The notes: generated from the letters alone by a model not told the origin. A DNA stretch of 64,000 bases from Streptomyces pactum (GCF_002005225.1 NZ_CP019724.1:5783501-5847500), one strand, 5' to 3'; counted from the stretch's first letter, positions 38,566 to 46,986 are shown. Made by a program: numbers and translations.

Positions 38566-39840
38566 GTGCAGCCAACCACCGAGGCAGCGTCCAGGCCGCC
38601 GCGCGCCGGCGAGCGGATCATGGCCGCCATCAACCGCGACCCGCTCGCCGCCCCGCACCGCGACCGGAACGACACCCTGCTCGCCGCGGCCCTCCTCACC
38701 GCGGCGGCCTGCATCGCGCTGCTCACCGACGAGGGCCGCCGCCCGGACGCGGTGGGCTGGACCCTGCTGGTCGCCGGTCACGCGCCGCTGGCACGGCGCA
38801 GGCAACGCCCCCTGCTGGTGCTCTGCCTGGCGGCAGCCCCGATCGCCGCCTTCCACGCCCTCGACCACAACCACTCGGCGCCCGTGCCCGCGACCATGGT
38901 GGCCCTCTACACGATCGCCACGACCGGCACCGTGCGCCGCACCCTGGTCACCGGCGCCGTCGTCATCGGCCTGGGGCTGACCATGAACGCCCTCACCAAC
39001 CCCGAGGGCATGACCGAGCTGCTCCGGATCACCGGCTGGGTCGTCGCCGTCCTGTTCTGCGGCATCGACGTCCGCTACTACCGCCATTACGTCGCCTCCA
39101 TCGTCGAGCGCGCCGAGCGCGCCGAACGCACGCGTGAGGAGGAGGCCCGGCGCCGCGTCGCCGAGGAGCGCCTGCGCGTCGCCCGGGACCTGCACGACCT
39201 GCTCGCCCACAGCATCACCCTCATCGGCGTGCAGACCTCCGTCGCCGCCCACGTCCTGACCGCCGACCCCGGGCGCCTGGACCGGGCCGCCGTCGCCAAG
39301 GCCCTCGACGACATCGCCGAGACCTGCCGGAACGCGCGCGGCGAACTGCGCACCACGCTGGAGGTCCTCCGGGAGCAGGACGCCCCCGACGCCCGCGGCC
39401 CGCTGCCCGGACTGCACGGCCTGGCCGACCTGGCCGAGGCCGCACGGCTCGCCGGAGCGCGGGTCGACCTGTCGGTACGCGCCGACGGCGTCCCGCCCGC
39501 GGTCGGCGCCGCCGCCTACCGCATCGTGCAGGAGGCGCTGACCAACGCCGTACGGCACGCGGGCCCAAAGCCGTCCGTCCGCGTCGAGGTCCACGCCGAG
39601 CGGGGCGCCCTGCGCCTGGCCGTGACCGACGACGGCACCGGGCCCGACCCCCACGGAACCCCCGGTTTCGGCCTGGTCGGCATGCGCGAACGCGCCCGCA
39701 GCGTGGGCGGCACACTCGACGCCGGGCCGCGGGACGGGGGCGCCGGCGGCTTCGAGGTGACGGCGGTCCTGCCGACGCCCGCGGCGCCTTCGGCACCCGC
39801 CGCGCCCCTGACCACCGTGACCCCGGAGAGAGACGGATGA
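38566..39840 (+). CDS. NarL-type sensor histidine kinase
   Basis: A 424-residue kinase. Four to five predicted TMs are in the N-terminal half (LLAAALLTAAACIALL, AATMVALYTIATTG, VVAVLFCGIDV). HisKA_3 has ARDLHDLLAHSITLIGVQT, with the phosphoacceptor His in DLHDLLAH, and the HATPase C-terminal domain has ALTNAVRHAGPKPSV (N box) and DDGTGPD/GFGLVGMRERA. The GTG at 38566 is preceded by GGAGG (38553-38557) at eight bases, so I prefer it over an upstream GTG at 38491 that overlaps the transporter. The stop overlaps the response regulator start (ATGA). Confidence 0.92.
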   Translation: MQPTTEAASRPPRAGERIMAAINRDPLAAPHRDRNDTLLAAALLTAAACIALLTDEGRRPDAVGWTLLVAGHAPLARRRQRPLLVLCLAAAPIAAFHALDHNHSAPVPATMVALYTIATTGTVRRTLVTGAVVIGLGLTMNALTNPEGMTELLRITGWVVAVLFCGIDVRYYRHYVASIVERAERAERTREEEARRRVAEERLRVARDLHDLLAHSITLIGVQTSVAAHVLTADPGRLDRAAVAKALDDIAETCRNARGELRTTLEVLREQDAPDARGPLPGLHGLADLAEAARLAGARVDLSVRADGVPPAVGAAAYRIVQEALTNAVRHAGPKPSVRVEVHAERGALRLAVTDDGTGPDPHGTPGFGLVGMRERARSVGGTLDAGPRDGGAGGFEVTAVLPTPAAPSAPAAPLTTVTPERDG

Positions 39841-40505
39841 CCATACGCGTGCTGCTCGCGGACGACCAGAACCTCGTCCGTGCCGCGTTCGCCCTGCTCG
39901 TCGCGTCGGCCCCGGACATGGAGGTCGTCGGCGAGGCGGGCACCGGCCGCCAGGCCGTGGAACTGGCCCGCGCCGAGCGCGCCGACCTCGTCGTCATGGA
40001 CATCCGGATGCCCGACCTGGACGGCATCGAGGCGACCCGGCTCATCGCGGCCGACGAGGACCTCGCGGGCGTGAGGGTGCTGGTCCTCACCACCTACGAC
40101 ACCGACGACAACATCGTGGCGGCCCTCCGCGCGGGCGCCTCCGGTTTCCTGGTCAAGGACACGAAGCCCGCCGAACTCCTCGACGCCATCCGCACCGTGA
40201 CGGCGGGCGACGCGCTCCTGTCGCCAGGCCCGACGGCACGGCTGATCGAGCGCTTCCTGCGCAGCCCCTCGGCGCCCGTGGCGGGCGGTGGCGGCCCCGA
40301 CTGCCTGTCGGACCGCGAGCGCCAGGTGCTCACGCTCGTCGCGCGCGGCCTCAACAACACGGAGATCGCCGACTCCCTGGGACTGAGCCCACTCACCGCG
40401 AAGACCCACGTCAGCCGCATCATGGGCAAGCTGGGCGCACGTGACCGGGCCCAACTGGTCATCGTGGGCTACGAGTCGGGGCTGGTGACGCCGGGAGTCC
40501 GCTAG
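39837..40505 (+). CDS. LuxR-family response regulator
   Basis: A 222-residue NarL-type regulator. The receiver domain has Asp9/Asp10, phosphoacceptor Asp55 in VVMDIRMPDLDG, Thr85 and Lys107 (FLVKDT). The C-terminal LuxR helix-turn-helix has LSDRERQVLTLVARGLNNTEIA and TAKTHVSRIMGKLGARDR. It overlaps the kinase gene by four bases, so they form one unit, with the MMPL transporter as the obvious target. Its TAG stop lies inside the CTAG at 40502-40505, which marks the left edge of the mobile segment; see the insertion entry. Confidence 0.95.
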   Translation: MTIRVLLADDQNLVRAAFALLVASAPDMEVVGEAGTGRQAVELARAERADLVVMDIRMPDLDGIEATRLIAADEDLAGVRVLVLTTYDTDDNIVAALRAGASGFLVKDTKPAELLDAIRTVTAGDALLSPGPTARLIERFLRSPSAPVAGGGGPDCLSDRERQVLTLVARGLNNTEIADSLGLSPLTAKTHVSRIMGKLGARDRAQLVIVGYESGLVTPGVR

Positions 40506-40624
40506 ACGAGCTATTGCGACCCGAGTGCCGTGTCCGCCCGCTGGTGGGCGCCGCGCAGTGCGCGGGAATCTCCGCGGGCGGACCTGATGGATCCGGCTGA
40601 CGTCCGGTTCTTGCCGATGCAGCG

Positions 40625-41290
40625 TCACCCGCTGTTGCCCTGCCGGGCGCGGTTCCCGGCAGGCAGCAGATGCCCTAGGGCGAGGCCGGTCGGCGGCGGC
40701 AGCGGCGTGTGCGCGCCGTCGGCGCGAAAGGAGTCGAGCAGATAGCCAACCAGGCGCCGTGAGGCCGCTGCGGGGTCGGGTGTGGCGCCGAGCGCATTGT
40801 TCGCGAGCAGTACGACCGTCAGATCCGAGGGATGGAAGTCCTTCCGCAGCGCTCCCGCGCTCTGCGCCCGTCTGACCAGGGCCGTAAATCCGTGCTCGCC
40901 CTGCAGCCGGCGCCGGGAATGGTCCGCGGCCGCGTCCGGGAAAGCGTTGAGGAACGCCTCCGTGAAGCCGCGCTCGGCTGCCTGCAGAGCGCACACCTTC
41001 TCGATCACGTGACAGAAACCGTGCCATGGATCCGGGTCGTCCAGTGCTTCGACGAGGGCCGCAGTACACGCGTCGAGCTGGTCGGCGAAGATTTCCCTGA
41101 TCAGTTCGGAGCGGGTCGGGAAGCGGCGGTAGAGCGTGGCGACGCCCACCCCGGCCTTCCGCGCGATGGCCGCCATCGGTACCTCAACCCCGTGCCGGGT
41201 GACGGCCTCGCGGGCGGCCTCTACGATCCGTTGCCGGTTGCGCTCGGCGTCTGCGCGCAACCGAGTGGATTTCGCTTCGATCTCTCTCAC
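40625..41290 (-). CDS. TetR-family repressor
   Basis: A 221-residue regulator with a standard N-terminal helix-turn-helix (RQRIVEAAREAVTRHGVEV, then IARKAGVGVATLYRRFPTR). The C-terminal ligand domain resembles the SbtR-like group (HVIEKVCALQAAERGFTEAF). It is divergent from the oxidoreductase gene, and the 79-bp region between them contains a perfect 7-bp-arm inverted repeat (41300-41321). It therefore probably represses the oxidoreductase and itself, as in many TetR/MDR pairs. Base use looks less GC-extreme than in the flanks, fitting acquisition by the mobile segment. Confidence 0.9.
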   Translation of the reverse strand: MREIEAKSTRLRADAERNRQRIVEAAREAVTRHGVEVPMAAIARKAGVGVATLYRRFPTRSELIREIFADQLDACTAALVEALDDPDPWHGFCHVIEKVCALQAAERGFTEAFLNAFPDAAADHSRRRLQGEHGFTALVRRAQSAGALRKDFHPSDLTVVLLANNALGATPDPAAASRRLVGYLLDSFRADGAHTPLPPPTGLALGHLLPAGNRARQGNSG

Positions 41291-41299
41291 CTCCGACTC

Positions 41300-41321
41300 A
41301 AGTGGACGATGGTATCCACTT
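41300..41321. promoter_or_regulatory. TetR-type operator between tetR and oxidoreductase genes
   Basis: AAGTGGA, an 8-bp spacer and TCCACTT form a perfect inverted repeat in the divergent promoter region, a usual TetR-family site. It is 10 bp upstream of the TetR start and 49 bp upstream of the oxidoreductase start. Confidence 0.75.
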
Positions 41322-41369
41322 ACCGTCGTACGGTCGATCGCAGACAGCGATTACGGCGAGGTGTACGAC

Positions 41370-42332
41370 ATGACCGAGATGATGCGAGCCGCACTGTACG
41401 ACCGCTTCGGCGGCCCCGAGGTGCTGTACGTGGGCGAGGTGCCCAAGCCCGTGCCCGGGCCCGGCGAAGTGCTGGTGAAGGTCGGCGCGATGAGCATCAA
41501 CGGCGGTGAGCTGTATGCCCGCGCTGGTCGGCTCAGGCTGCTCACCGGCAGGAAGTTCCCGCTGCGCACCGGCCTGGACTTCGCTGGAGAGATAGCCGGG
41601 TTCGGCTCTCCCGCCGCCGGACTCGCCCCTGGGGATCAAGTCTGGGGCGTCATGGCGCGCTCCTCCGGCTTCGGCAGTGCGGCACAGTACGTCGTCGTCC
41701 GACCGGAGCAGATCTCCCGGAGCCCCAAGGGGCTTGACCCCGTCGACGCTGTCGCGCTGCCCGTGGGCACCACAGCCATCACCGCCCTGCGGGACAAGGC
41801 GCGACTGCGTCCCGGCGAGCGTCTCCTGGTGCGCGGTGCGGCCGGAGGTGTGGGCAATGTGGCAGTTCAGTTGGGAAAGGTGATGGGAGCTCGTGTCACG
41901 GGGCTTGCCCGCGCGGACAACCTGGCCCTGGTCCGCGAGCTGGGCGCCGACGAGGCGCTCGACTACCGATCTACCACGCCGACCGACCTCGGCCACTACG
42001 ACGTTGTCCTGGACACCGTGGGCAAGGATCTACCCGCCTACCGCAGGCTCCTCGCCCCGGGTGGACGTATGGTGGCCATCGCCTTCGACGCCGACCGGAT
42101 CGCCGCCTCTCTCGGCTATCTCCTGGCCAGCGCCGTGCACGGCCGCAGCCGGGCGCGTTTCTTCAGCGGCAACCCGAAGACCGAGCTCTTCACCGAACTG
42201 ACGTCATACGTCGAGCAGGGCATGCTTCGTCCGGTCGTAGACACGGTCTTCCCTCTGGCGGACATCGCGGCCGCCCATCGTGCGCTGGAGGCGGGCGGCG
42301 TGCGCGGCAAGCATGTCGTGCGCATCGACTAG
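41370..42332 (+). CDS. MDR-type NADPH:quinone oxidoreductase
   Basis: A 320-residue zinc-independent medium-chain reductase. YDRFGGPEVLYVGEVPKP begins the catalytic domain, AAGGVGNVAVQLGKVMGA is the NADPH-binding motif (GxGxxA type: GAAGGVGN), and LDTVGKDLPAYRRLLAPGG follows. No structural zinc loop or catalytic Cys/His pair is seen, matching quinone reductases (QOR) that reduce quinones or enones. I use the ATG at 41370, preceded by GAGGTG. It is under likely control of the divergent TetR. Confidence 0.9.
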   Translation: MTEMMRAALYDRFGGPEVLYVGEVPKPVPGPGEVLVKVGAMSINGGELYARAGRLRLLTGRKFPLRTGLDFAGEIAGFGSPAAGLAPGDQVWGVMARSSGFGSAAQYVVVRPEQISRSPKGLDPVDAVALPVGTTAITALRDKARLRPGERLLVRGAAGGVGNVAVQLGKVMGARVTGLARADNLALVRELGADEALDYRSTTPTDLGHYDVVLDTVGKDLPAYRRLLAPGGRMVAIAFDADRIAASLGYLLASAVHGRSRARFFSGNPKTELFTELTSYVEQGMLRPVVDTVFPLADIAAAHRALEAGGVRGKHVVRID

Positions 42333-42397
42333 ACGAGTCGTCCCGAAGCTGACGACGCGTCCGGAAGCGTGATGAGGGTGTCCAGGACCATTCTCTG

Positions 42398-42648
42398 ATG
42401 AATGACCTGGACACCCTGCTGACCGCACTGCACGTGAAGATCGACGACGAGATCGGAGAAACCCGATGGCTGGGCAGGCCACCGAAGTTGGCGGATTCCG
42501 GCCTGTGGGCGCTGGCGAACCCGAAGATCGACGAGCGCGAGGTGCTCACCGCGGTGCTGGATCGCGAGCCAGAGGCGGTCACCGACCGTCCCGGACTGCT
42601 GGTGATCGCGGACAAAGGCTTCGCATCTATGGAGAACAGCTCGTCTAG
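42398..42648 (+). pseudogene. IS982-family transposase remnant
   Basis: The start MNDLDTLLTALHVKIDDEI, then TRWLGRPPKLADS, matches the N-terminus of Streptomyces IS982-type transposases as I recall it. The frame then jumps directly to WALANPKIDEREVLTAVLD and LLVIADKGFAS, motifs that normally lie about 110 residues further on. The middle of the gene has therefore been deleted in frame near 42503, and the C-terminus is lost before the mobile-segment boundary. It cannot encode an active enzyme. Confidence 0.75.
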
Positions 42649-44090
42649 GCCCAATGCCGGTGACTTAAGTTCTGTCCTGCCGAGTGATGGTGACGGTGTC
42701 CGGTGCGGGTGGTGTCCAGTTGGAGTGCTCGGCCCGTTTGAGCGGCCAGTTGGACATCTTGCGTTTGATCACTCGGGGGCAGGTGCGGTGGCGGCGTGGG
42801 GGCAGGAGGCGTTCGGCGATCTCAGCCAGGGTGCGGGCCAGTGCCCGGGCGAGTCGGCCGGGGGGAAAACGCCGCCTGGGCCGGGACCTGGCGGCGCACG
42901 ATCCGCAGGGACCGGGTGAAGGACAGGCGGTCAGGGTCCAGACCCTCGCGCAGGGCGCTTTGGTGCATCAACTGCCGGACGGCGTGGTGCACCAAGAGGA
43001 AGCCGTAGATCTCCTGCTCCACACCCCACGGGTATTTCGAGCGCAGGATGAGCTTCGGGCCGCGTTGGTGAGTCTTGATCTCGTCCAGCGTGGTCTCGAT
43101 CTCCCACCGCTGGGCGTAGAGCGCGGCCAGCTCCCGCGCGGGTGCTTCCTCTGGATCGAGCAGGCTGGTCAGCAGGCGGTAGACGGTGGCGTCGCCGGTG
43201 CGGGCGAGGGTGTACTCGATCACCCGGACCACCACCGGGTTGCGGCGGCTCCTGCGGTCCTTTTCGGCATGGACCGTGCTGAGGTAGGAGCCATCGCCGA
43301 GGACCTGGGTGACAGGCAGGACCGCGCTCTTGCGCACGCGCCACAGCAGGTCCGCGCCGCTGTCCCGGGCGGCCTGCCACAACTCGAATCCGTAAAAGCC
43401 CCGGTCGGCGAGCAGGAGCATCCCTTCCTGAAGCTGGGGGAACAGCTGCCGGGAGAGTTTCTGCTCGCTCGCCGACTGCGGACCGATGACGGCCCCGAAC
43501 ACCGCGTGGGTGCCGCATTCCGCCAGCGCGACCAGCCGTGCCTGCGGGAACGCGGCTGCTCCGCGCGTCGAGGCATGGCGGCCGAAGAACTCCTCGTTGG
43601 CCGCCGTGTCCGCCACGTCCAAGGTCGTGCCGTCCACCGCGACCAGACGCCAGTGCCGGTACCAGGCACCCGCCGTCTCGGGCACGGCCACCGGCCGGCA
43701 GACCCGGGCGAACAATGCCCTCAACGGTTCTGTGCCCAGACGCCGGCGTGCCCGCCCGATCGCGGCGGTCGTCGGCACCCGCCACGACCGCCGCCCATCA
43801 CCGAGCCCCTCGCCCAGCAGCCGGGCGACCTCCTCGTATCCCTGCCCGAAGAACAGGCACATCGCGAGAACGAAGTAGACCACCACCCGCGCCGGCAGCA
43901 GACGGCTGCGCTGCTCGGTCCGGCCGCTCTCGGCGATCACCTCATCGACCAGATGAGGCGGAAACGCCTGCGTCAGCACCCCGATCGCGATCCGGTCCGA
44001 CAACCGCTCATCCGCAGGCGCCCTGACCTGCCCCACCCTCGCCACACAGCAGACAACGAGGCACAGCCGTCTAAGTCACCGGCATTGGTC
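42649..44090 (-). mobile_element. IS4-family insertion sequence, 1442 bp, with CTAG target duplication
   Basis: Left end GCCCAATGCCGGTGACTTA (from 42649) and the reverse complement of the right end, GACCAATGCCGGTGACTTA, differ only at the second base, giving 19-bp terminal inverted repeats. CTAG flanks both ends (42645-42648 and 44091-44094). The right CTAG supplies the TAG stop of the neighbouring peptidase gene. The single transposase is frameshifted. Confidence 0.9.
42665..44045 (-). pseudogene. IS4-family transposase, single-base frameshift
   Basis: From the ATG at 44045, 384 or so intact codons encode the Tnp_IS4 N-terminal domain (LSDRIAIGVLTQAFPPHLVD) and the DDE domain: VDGTTLDVAD, LADRGFYGFELW and YAQRWEIETTLDEIK (the YREK signature). 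At the run GGGGGGAAAA (42860-42869 on the plus strand) the frame shifts and ends early at 42822 with a nonsense tail. One base fewer in the G run restores SPGRLARALARTLAEIAERL through a stop at 42665, the expected C-terminus, about 459 residues in all. It is a one-base insertion, a sequencing error, or a programmed slip. Confidence 0.88.
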
Positions 44091-45590
44091 CTAGTCGCAG
44101 TAGGTGTCCGCGTCCGGCCGCTGCCCGGTCGCCAGGAAGTGCGAGACGACGTGGTCGCCGCAGGCGTTGCCGTTGGCGAGGTAGGCGTCGTGGCCGGTGG
44201 AGTCCACGGTGACCATGACCGCCCGTCGGCCGAGGGCCTCCCGCATCTTCAGGGCGCCGCTGAGCGGGGTGTTGACGTCCCGCTCGTTCTGGACGAGCAG
44301 CACGTTGGACGGCCCCCGGCCGGTGATCCGCACCGGCGCCTCGCGCGGCGGGTACGGCCAGGCGGCGCAGAGCATGGCGTTGCGGGGCATGCCGGCGGTC
44401 AGCGGGTACTCGGCGCGGCTCTCGGTGACGTCCTCCTGGTACTCGGCGGCGGATTTCGGCCAGGCGACGTCGTTGCAGAGCGTCCCGGCTCCCACGGCGG
44501 TCACGTTCTGCAGCACGGTCTCGGGCGGCGCCTGGGGCGCGGGCGGGACGGTGCCCTGCCGCGCGGCCCGCATCAGCTTGGCGAGCGTCGGGTAGCGGCT
44601 GGGGGCGGCGAGGCTGTCCAGCATGGTCTGGCGCAGCACGTTGCCGGTCAGCTCCTCGGGGTTGGCCCCGGGCCACGGGATCGGTTCCCGGTCGAGCCGG
44701 GCGGCCAGCCGCAGGAACAGCGGCCGTACGTCGGCGGCCCGGTGCGCCAGGCGGTCCGGGTTGCCGGGCCGCGACGCCCATGCGGCGAAGTGCGGGAAGG
44801 TGTCCTCCACCCCCTGCTCGTGCCCGGCGAGCCAGGCGCGGTTGACCCGGGCGGGGTCGGGGTCGTCGAGGCTGTCCAGCACGATCCGGTCGGTGCGGTG
44901 CGGGAAGAGCTGCGCGTACACGGCACCGACGTACGTCCCGTACGACACTCCCCACGCGGAGATCTTCCGCTCGCCGAGCGCGGCCCGGAGCCGGTCGATG
45001 TCGCGGGCCTCGTTGGCGGTGCTGAGGTGCCGGATCAGTTCTCCGCCGTTGCGTGCGCAGGCGTCGGCCACGCGCCGGGCGGTGACCATGTTCGCGTCCA
45101 CCGAACCGTCGGGGGCGGGCCAGGGGCGGAGCCTGGAGGTGGCGAGGTCCGCGTGCTCCAGCCCGCAGTCGACGGGGGTGGAAGGGGCGAGCCCGCGCGG
45201 TGCGAACCCGATGAGGTCGTGGGTGTCACGGACGTCCCTTGGCAGCTTCCGCCCCTTTCCCGACGGGTCGTTGAGGCTGGAGCCGCCGGGCCCGCCGGCG
45301 ATGAGCAGAAGGCTCCCGCGCCGGGCGTGCGGGTCCTCGGCGGGGATGCGCGAGACGGCGATGTCGATCCGTGGACCGCCGGGGTCGGAGTAGTCCATGG
45401 GGACCTGGAGGGTGGCGCACCGCTGTCGGGGGTCGACGGTGGCGCCCTCGCAGGCGGTCCAGGCGAGGGGCTCGGTCCCGGGCGGGCCGCCCGTGGCCGC
45501 GGAGGCGGTCACGGGCGCGGTGGCGGCGAGGAGGGCGGTGGACACGCCGAGGAGGGCGGCGTTGCGGAGGGTGCGCGTGCGCTGCGTCAT
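44091..45590 (-). CDS. Exported tripeptidyl aminopeptidase-like alpha/beta hydrolase
   Basis: A 499-residue secreted enzyme. The signal peptide is basic then hydrophobic (TQRTRTLRNAALLGVSTALL, cleavage about ASA-A). The hydrolase domain has GGPGGSS (oxyanion region), nucleophile Ser in WGVSYGTYVGAVYA, a late Asp in LVQNERDVNTP and His in STGHDAYLANG. This matches Streptomyces tripeptidyl aminopeptidase/SlpD-type extracellular peptidases (S33). The TAG stop at 44091 lies inside a CTAG that also borders the IS element. ATG at 45590 chosen because it gives the proper signal peptide; an in-frame ATG 36 bp upstream is an alternative. Confidence 0.92.
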   Translation of the reverse strand: MTQRTRTLRNAALLGVSTALLAATAPVTASAATGGPPGTEPLAWTACEGATVDPRQRCATLQVPMDYSDPGGPRIDIAVSRIPAEDPHARRGSLLLIAGGPGGSSLNDPSGKGRKLPRDVRDTHDLIGFAPRGLAPSTPVDCGLEHADLATSRLRPWPAPDGSVDANMVTARRVADACARNGGELIRHLSTANEARDIDRLRAALGERKISAWGVSYGTYVGAVYAQLFPHRTDRIVLDSLDDPDPARVNRAWLAGHEQGVEDTFPHFAAWASRPGNPDRLAHRAADVRPLFLRLAARLDREPIPWPGANPEELTGNVLRQTMLDSLAAPSRYPTLAKLMRAARQGTVPPAPQAPPETVLQNVTAVGAGTLCNDVAWPKSAAEYQEDVTESRAEYPLTAGMPRNAMLCAAWPYPPREAPVRITGRGPSNVLLVQNERDVNTPLSGALKMREALGRRAVMVTVDSTGHDAYLANGNACGDHVVSHFLATGQRPDADTYCD

Positions 45591-45701
45591 GCGACGAGCC
45601 TCGCGGACCTGCGGGGGTCTCCCCATCCGGGCAACAACCTGAAACAGAGGGGGGATTACCCCAGTGCGCGGCTCAGGGTTCTCCCGGACCGGCCGGGGCT
45701 G

Positions 45702-46181
45702 TCAGACGAAGAAACTGTCGTGCCTGACCTGGAACTCCCGCAACTCCTCGCCGCCCCGCTGCGCGAACTCGGCGACGCGCTCGAAGTACTCCTCGCGCGG
45801 GGCGCCCGGCGAGAACAGCATCAGCATGGACAGGGGCTCGTCACTGTCGTTCTTGAAGGCGTGCAGCCCACCGACCGGCACGTACAGGAAGTCTCCCTGC
45901 CGTCCGGTGACCCAGCGCTCGCCGTTGTAGAGCTCGACCTCGCCCGACAGGACGTAGAAGGACTCCGAGATGCTCCGGTGGAAATGAGTCTTGGCGCCGG
46001 GCGCCTTGGGCCCCATGTCGACCTTGTACAGCCCGAACTCCCCTCCGGTGGAGGCGTGGCTCGCGAGGTAGTGGGTGGTGGTGCCGTTGGGCGCCACGAT
46101 GTCGGGCGGGGTGTCGGCGCCCCTGAACACGGCGTTGATCTCGCCCTTCTCGCCGAGGTAGCGCGGCTCCGGGTACGACAT
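45702..46181 (-). CDS. Cupin-domain protein
   Basis: A 159-residue cupin. The first motif is KTHFHRSISESFYVLSGEVELYNGERW (metal-binding His-x-His and Glu; given in fragments: THFHRS, SESFYVLSGEVEL) and the second is YVPVGGLHAFKND, giving the usual 2-His/Glu plus His metal site. The function is not determined; such stand-alone cupins are often small-molecule oxygenases or sensors. ATG at 46181 (MSYPEPRYLGEKG) is the likely start; CAAAGGGGG precedes it. The 761 bp upstream has no gene. Confidence 0.88.
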   Translation of the reverse strand: MSYPEPRYLGEKGEINAVFRGADTPPDIVAPNGTTTHYLASHASTGGEFGLYKVDMGPKAPGAKTHFHRSISESFYVLSGEVELYNGERWVTGRQGDFLYVPVGGLHAFKNDSDEPLSMLMLFSPGAPREEYFERVAEFAQRGGEELREFQVRHDSFFV

Positions 46182-46323
46182 GGGATGCCCCCTTTGTTCG
46201 TTTGCGGGTCTGCGGGGCAACTCTTGCGTACGAGGGCGCCTCCGGTCATCGTCCGAGAGATCGAGAGGGGCGGGGCGAGAGGCGTAGGTCGTCGGACCGT
46301 CCGCTGGTGGAGTGGCCGTGGGG

Positions 46324-46456
46324 CCGCCCGCTTCTTGGCCAGTGTCGTGCCTCCGCGACCCGCGTCAAGGGCGCTCCGCGTCGCCTTCGGCGATCGGCCT
46401 GCGGCCGCCCCTTGACCCGGCTCGCTCCAGCACGGGTGAGAAGCGTGCGGGCGGCC
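46324..46456. repeat. Left arm of a long inverted duplication
   Basis: About 133 bp that match the reverse complement of 46854-46986 at roughly 88% by eye. Translated rightward it gives GAARFLASVVPPRP, the tail of the DUF397 protein encoded at the right arm, so it is an inverted partial copy of that gene's 3' end plus flank. The two arms surround the 73-bp palindrome. Confidence 0.8.
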
Positions 46457-46646
46457 GGGGGAGAGCGGGTGGCCCGGCCGGTGAGATCCCTTGCGTCGGC
46501 TGTGTACGTGTCCGGTGTGCGGGGGCGCGTCCGCGTCTCGCCAGCACGCCGGGTGGGCTTGGCGGCTTGCGGTGGTGGGTGGTGGGTCGTGAGTGGTGGG
46601 GGGTGCGTGTGTGGTGTGTGGTGAGGAGCGGATTGCGGAGGGGCGG

Positions 46647-46719
46647 GGGGGTGGGACCCCTCTGAAATGGATGACACTTCGGCCCGAAGTGTCATCCATT
46701 TCAGAGGGGTCCCACCCCC
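46647..46719. terminator. 73-bp perfect palindrome (36-bp arms)
   Basis: Thirty-six bases are exactly self-complementary around a central C at 46683; the left arm reads GGGTGGGACCCCTCTG near its outer end. As RNA it would form an extremely stable hairpin in either direction. It lies between the DUF397 gene and the cupin gene, both leftward, so it would end DUF397 transcripts. It is much longer than normal terminators. The rest of 46182-46942 contains only the repeat arms and no gene I can support. Confidence 0.7.
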
Positions 46720-46853
46720 GGGGCCTTGCTGCCTTCTGGCGTTGGCCGCCGAGACGGCGTGGCGTGCCGCCAGCGGAGCCGTCGCGCCCCCCCGCGCCGG
46801 GTGCGTACGCAGTCGGCGGGAGGGGCCGGCGTGCCTGGGCCACCACTTTCCCG

Positions 46854-46986
46854 GGCCGCTCGCTCGCTTCTGACCCGTGGTGGAGCGAGCCGAGTCAAGG
46901 GTGGCCCGCAGGGCCATCGCCGAAGGCGACGCGCAGCGCCCTTTACTCGGGTCGCGGAGGCACGACCCTGGCAAGGAAGCGGGCGG
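46854..46986. repeat. Right arm of a long inverted duplication
   Basis: About 133 bp, roughly 88% identical to the reverse complement of 46324-46456. It includes the end of the DUF397 gene (stop at 46943). Confidence 0.8.

Larger units (their letters stand above)
40506..42644. mobile_element. Transposon-like segment carrying tetR and an oxidoreductase, flanked by CTAG
   Basis: The segment begins ACGAGCTATT and ends with the inverse (AACAGCTCGT), so the terminal inverted repeat is ACGAGCT plus TT. It is bracketed by CTAG at 40502-40505 and 42645-42648, which look like 4-bp target duplications. Inside are a TetR gene, a quinone oxidoreductase gene and an IS982-like transposase remnant. The left CTAG also gives the response regulator its TAG, so the host gene is not damaged. 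No intact transposase is visible, so it would be a non-autonomous passenger-carrying element or the remains of one. Confidence 0.65.

Noticed and set aside
42684..46415. 1243-codon rightward open frame
   Set aside because: Antisense to the IS4 transposase, the peptidase and the cupin; no recognisable domain.
46312..46665. Rightward frame resembling the DUF397 tail
   Set aside because: It is the inverted partial copy of the DUF397 3' region; it has no DUF397 N-terminus or start and is treated as a repeat arm.
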